Under the pieces are notes generated by a model, which made no database searches, was not told where the DNA came from, and saw nothing but the letters and a program-made list of their open reading frames with translations. DNA of 64,000 bases. It comes from Sphingomonas sp. PP-CE-3A-406. GTDB taxonomy: Bacteria > Pseudomonadota > Alphaproteobacteria > Sphingomonadales > Sphingomonadaceae. The position numbers and the translations under genes were made by a program. This document shows, piece after piece, positions 61,236 through 64,000 of the stretch (the first letter of the stretch is position 1; each line of letters begins with the position of its first letter). The DNA lies in assembly GCF_003688625.1 (NCBI RefSeq), contig NZ_RCWY01000003.1:1053684-1117683 (forward strand), in the 5' to 3' direction.

Positions 61236-61892
61236 ATGATTTCTTCCCTTCTGGTCAACACTGCGACGTTGCTTCTCGCCGTCGTCATGGCACCTGCAAG
61301 CGGAGCCACCGTCGTCACGCCCGCGCCGGGCAGCCCCGAACGTACGGCCATCCTGAAGGTGCTGCACCACGGTGACGCGCGGCCGGAGGCGCGCTTCCGC
61401 ATCCGCGACTTTCGCGTCGTTCGTAACGGGCCGCGAGCTATCGCGTATATTCAGGGCGAAAGCGAAGTCGGCGCATTTCGAACCATCCTTACCCAGGAAG
61501 CACGGATGCCGTGGCGCGCGGTGTGGGGCGAGAGCGACGGCGGCAGCAACAACTGCTACACAGGCGCGCGCCATTACGCGTGGGTGGTTCGCCTGATCCG
61601 TACCTACCAGATTGATCCCGACATGCTGTTCCCTGGGGTGACCGCGCAGGCGCGGGAAATCAAGCAGAAGGCGGTAGAGGATCCCGAGGCGCAATGCGTC
61701 GGCGATCTGGATGGCGGGCCGGGTGGCCCGACATCGACGTCGCGATCCGCAGATCGGCAAGCGCCTCGATCCAGTCTGTCCGCGCTACGATATGGCCGCA
61801 ACGGACGGCCGCGGAGAGCGATTTGGAGAAGCTGCCGATCCGGACCACGCGGTCGAGGCCATCGAATGCCGCGAGCCTGGGTGCGACCGTGA
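61236..61892 (+). CDS. Hypothetical secreted protein; C-terminal end probably reads into a gene remnant
   Basis: The N-terminus (MISSLLVNTATLLLAVVMAP, then ASGATVV) is a signal peptide. The middle (ILKVLHHGDARPEARFRIRD, AIAYIQGESEVGAFRTI) looks like a small periplasmic domain. From about base 61725 the frame becomes Arg/Ser-rich (SRSADRQAPRSSLSALRYGR) and lies opposite a recognisable MocR fragment on the other strand. The original stop was therefore probably lost at a junction near 61710-61735, and the last ~55 residues are not native. Confidence 0.55.
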   Translation: MISSLLVNTATLLLAVVMAPASGATVVTPAPGSPERTAILKVLHHGDARPEARFRIRDFRVVRNGPRAIAYIQGESEVGAFRTILTQEARMPWRAVWGESDGGSNNCYTGARHYAWVVRLIRTYQIDPDMLFPGVTAQAREIKQKAVEDPEAQCVGDLDGGPGGPTSTSRSADRQAPRSSLSALRYGRNGRPRRAIWRSCRSGPRGRGHRMPRAWVRP

Positions 61893-61925
61893 GGTGCGTT
61901 CGCCCACACCCAGATATCCAAGCTG
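61725..61925 (-). pseudogene. Fragment of a MocR-type (GntR/aminotransferase) regulator
   Basis: The minus strand encodes RLAAFDGLDRVVRIGSFSKS, then LSAAVRCGHIVARTDWIEAL and ADLRIATS. This is the PLP-lysine region (GSFSK) and the following strand of the aminotransferase domain of MocR/PdxR-like regulators. The sequence just upstream is out of frame (the other frame gives DIWVWAN), and no start, HTH or C-terminus is present. Confidence 0.65.
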
Positions 61926-62219
61926 GCGATCCGGGCTCCCGATAACGGCCATTCGTTAAGTGCGATCTTTACCGTTTCTCCATCTCTGACAGCCTATTTT
62001 GGGAAAGAGCAATGAGGAACAGCTTCGGAAAAAAGGGGGGGGGCCGGACGGCTCGGTCGATCGCCTAGGCGACTGTCCCGCTAGGGTTCGTTTTTGAACA
62101 AGCGACGAAGAGGACGAACAGGTGTCTGCGTCATCTGAGCGGACGTGTCTTGTGTACTGCCGCCCCTATCAAGACAGCATACCCTTGCCGTAGTAGTCGC
62201 GCTGTAGCAGACCGTCGAC
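61926..62219. other. Non-coding stretch with A6G9 tract
   Basis: No gene is seen. Six A and nine G run together at 62029-62043, an unusual homopolymer pair for this window. Confidence 0.5.
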
Positions 62220-62480
62220 ATGCGGCTCCTGTCCAATCTCCTTTTTGCCTTGTCGGCCTTTGTCGGCGGCTGTGCGATCCTGTTCTACGTTTACCTGTCA
62301 AATCTGGCATGTGGATATTCGCCAGGTGCCTCAAGCTGTCATGCTTGGCCTTGGAATCTTGGCAGCGATGACAGGTTCTGGCTGGTACAGATGCCGGTAG
62401 GTATCGTGATTGTCCTTATAGTTGGTGGCTTGCTGCTCCGCCGTAAGGCGACACGGAGAGGAGCGTGCCAGTCCAGCTGA
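62220..62480 (+). CDS. Small two-span membrane protein, 86 aa
   Basis: MRLLSNLLFALSAFVGGCAI begins a hydrophobic helix; after a Cys-containing loop (CGYSPGASSCHAWPW) a second helix (VGIVIVLIVGGLLLRRKATR) follows. It is plausible as a real inner-membrane protein, but the family is unrecognised and the neighbouring DNA is decayed. Confidence 0.45.
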   Translation: MRLLSNLLFALSAFVGGCAILFYVYLSNLACGYSPGASSCHAWPWNLGSDDRFWLVQMPVGIVIVLIVGGLLLRRKATRRGACQSS

Positions 62481-62699
62481 GGACGTATTCGTCGCGTCAG
62501 ATTATCGCTGCGCCGGCGGTTTGAGGACGCGCCCGTGGGACTATTCTGTGCCCGTTACGTTTCCTGAAGCTTGATCCCTTTTGAGAAAGGCCGCAGCGTC
62601 ACGCGACGTCCGCTAACGCCATCCGCCTTCCCAATCGCGGACAGGCCGTTTTCTTTCTTATTGAGACATCGCGAGCAGATAGCCGGGCGTCAAAATTGG

Positions 62700-63068
62700 T
62701 CGTATCGCGGTCGTGAGCGGAGCGACCGCGCGGCATCCCGAGCGCGATCACCACGAGGCCTGGCAGCACGTTGCCCCAAAAGCGGGCCCTAGGGTCGACG
62801 GTCGTCATCGGCGCGAAGCCCACCCCGGTAACGATTGGCCTGATCGTCGGCGGCCAGCGCGGGCCAATCCGCTCGCTCAGTCGTCCGGCAAAGCGGGACG
62901 CGGTGGCGATCATGATCGAGAAAGGGAGCAACGCGAAACCCGCCTAGTCAGTGTATATCCGCCGCCGACGAATAACCGATACGGCAGCAACACCAGCAAT
63001 CCGCCCAGCGCGCCGTACAGCAGCAGCGTCACGAAGAAAGGGCGTGACGCGAACAGCGTCAGCGGCAT
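62700..63068 (-). pseudogene. Frameshifted fragment of a 14-span (DHA2-type) MFS transporter
   Basis: The minus strand gives MPLTLFASRPFFVTLLLYGA and LGGLLVLLPYRLFVGGGYTL in one frame, then shifts at about 62941-62956 to AGFALLPFSIMIATASRFAG and RLSERIGPRWPPTI. It shifts again at about 62714-62742, where AVAPLTTAI is recovered. These match the second half of DHA2 efflux pumps. The 5' half is missing and there are at least two frameshifts, so it is dead. Confidence 0.8.
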
Positions 63069-63205
63069 TATCGCGCGGTCGCCTCAACGGTGTTCCTGGA
63101 AGCCGTCATCGTCGCGGCGATCGTCCAGCCGCGATAGCGCACAGCGATGGTCCGTACGGCCCCTGCACGAGAGTGGCGGCCAGATCCCGGCGGTGGCGCC
63201 TTCAT
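63068..63205 (-). CDS. Possible small protein overlapping tag, 45 aa
   Basis: The ATG overlaps the tag stop (ATGA), and its TAA stop overlaps the ATG at the head of the MFS fragment. The product (MKAPPPGSGRHSRAGAVRTI, AVRYRGWTIAATMTASRNTV) has no recognised family. It is reported only because of the overlap arrangement. Confidence 0.3.
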   Translation of the reverse strand: MKAPPPGSGRHSRAGAVRTIAVRYRGWTIAATMTASRNTVEATAR

Positions 63206-63801
63206 GATCCGGCTCGACGGAAACAGCATGTCTCGTGGTCGTTCACGAGACCGCAGGCCTGCATCCAGGCGTAGACGATGACGGGGCCGACGAACTTGAA
63301 CCCGCGCTGCTTGAGCGCCGCGGATAGGGCTTCGGAGGCAGGCGAGCGGGTCAGCGCCTTGGCACCGTCGCCGATCACCGGCGTACCGTCGACGAAACTC
63401 CAGACGAAGCCACCGAAATCCTCGCCGGCGTCGCGCATTGCGAGATAGGCGCGAGCATTGCCGATCGTCGCCGCGATCTTGGCGAGGGAGCGGACGATAC
63501 CGGCGTTGCCAAGCATCGTCGCGATGTCCGGCTCGCCGAACCGCGCGACGATGTCCGGATCGAAGTCTGCGAAAGCAGCCTGGAATGCGTCGCGTTTGCG
63601 CAGGATCGTGATCCAGGCCAGCCCGGCCTGAAATCCGTCGAGCATCAGCTTTTCCCACAGCGCGCGCGGGTCGCGTTCGGGCACGCCCCATTCGGCGTCG
63701 TGATACGCCGCAAGCAACGGATCGCCCTGCGCCCATCGGCATCGGGATAGATCCGCGCGAGTCGTGGCGGGCGTTGCCCGGTCTTCACTGTCGATCTGCA
63801 T
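63202..63801 (-). CDS. tag: DNA-3-methyladenine glycosylase I
   Basis: A 199-residue base-excision enzyme removing 3-methyladenine. LSRCRWAQGDPLLAAYHDAE (zinc Cys) and WGVPERDPRALWEKL open the domain, and GLVNDHETCCFRR has the zinc His and Cys. MLDGFQAGLAWITIL has Asp where the E. coli enzyme has catalytic-site Glu38. The ATG at 63801 gives a normal length; further upstream the frame is low-complexity. Confidence 0.93.
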   Translation of the reverse strand: MQIDSEDRATPATTRADLSRCRWAQGDPLLAAYHDAEWGVPERDPRALWEKLMLDGFQAGLAWITILRKRDAFQAAFADFDPDIVARFGEPDIATMLGNAGIVRSLAKIAATIGNARAYLAMRDAGEDFGGFVWSFVDGTPVIGDGAKALTRSPASEALSAALKQRGFKFVGPVIVYAWMQACGLVNDHETCCFRRAGS

Positions 63802-63906
63802 GCTACCCGGGACGATGCTCGCTCGGTGCCGGCGTGTCGATGCCGTTCGCCATCGCTGGCGCGGATCACGTCTCGATGACATTCAGCAGTTCGGCGTTGA
63901 TCCGGT

Positions 63907-64000
63907 CTAAGCGGGGCGATTGCTATCCTCGCCTTTCAGGCCGTCCAGGCAGCTGATCGGCCGCCGCGCGCTGCTGCCCAACCAGATGAACGAGTTGCCG
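63907..64000 (-). CDS. Possible 3' end of a gene entering from the right edge
   Basis: The minus strand is open from the window end to a TAG at 63907, giving about 30 residues (GNSFIWLGSSARRPISCLDG and on). It is too short to identify; the start faintly recalls repeats in secreted calcium-binding proteins. Confidence 0.2.
   Translation of the reverse strand, partial: GNSFIWLGSSARRPISCLDGLKGEDSNRPA

Overview
The window is GC-rich, densely packed alphaproteobacterial chromosome, almost certainly from a Sphingomonas or close relative. Four things point there: a serine palmitoyltransferase with the length and active-site numbering of the Sphingomonas paucimobilis enzyme, a PhyP/NepR/PhyR/EcfG general stress locus, several TonB-dependent receptors, and many short palindromic repeats of the kind scattered through sphingomonad genomes.

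Layout. 1-8.4 kb: the 3' part of a TonB-dependent receptor overlapping an MFS transporter and an FAD-dependent sugar-lactone-type oxidase, then a TetR regulator, a second TonB-dependent (siderophore-type) receptor and an FAD oxidoreductase. 8.9-19.7 kb: tRNA-Glu, recJ, a prolyl 4-hydroxylase-like oxygenase, an RcnB-like secreted protein, an orphan [2Fe-2S] subunit, a FucP-type sugar permease, a glutarate-type CoA-transferase plus glutaryl-CoA dehydrogenase pair, and a small phage-like S24 repressor module. 19.8-31.5 kb: envelope and chromosome housekeeping (tamA-tamB, nagZ, scpA-scpB, tatABC), interrupted by an inverted map plus ParD-like pair with its own large inverted repeat.

31.5-35.8 kb is the general stress response locus: phyP, nepR, phyR, a small membrane protein, ecfG and an entericidin-like lipoprotein. 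On the minus strand between phyP and the lipoprotein gene there is a perfect sigma-EcfG promoter (GGAAC-N16-CGTT). It is followed by about 100 bp that fold into two hairpins with C-rich loops and end in an intrinsic terminator. This is a strong candidate for a stress-induced small RNA resembling Caulobacter GsrN.

36-43.5 kb: glnE, a PrxQ-like peroxiredoxin, an M23 peptidase, an iron-sulfur carrier, xth and an outer-membrane-type protein. 43.6-53.3 kb is a sphingolipid locus: probable bacterial ceramide synthase, a desaturase/hydroxylase, LptG and LptF, a hybrid histidine kinase, serine palmitoyltransferase, a dedicated acyl carrier protein and a ceramide-reductase-like SDR. LptF/LptG next to ceramide genes, in a lineage known to use glycosphingolipid in place of LPS, suggests an exporter for that lipid. 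53.4-59.5 kb: proB, obgE, rpmA, rplU and hspQ, split by a tetR/diiron-hydrolase pair. After tRNA-Ser (59.7 kb) the window becomes sparse and decayed, with unknown secreted proteins, a MocR fragment, a frameshifted MFS fragment, and finally tag.

At least five families of inverted-repeat elements occupy most of the larger intergenic gaps, several of them inside what look like operons.
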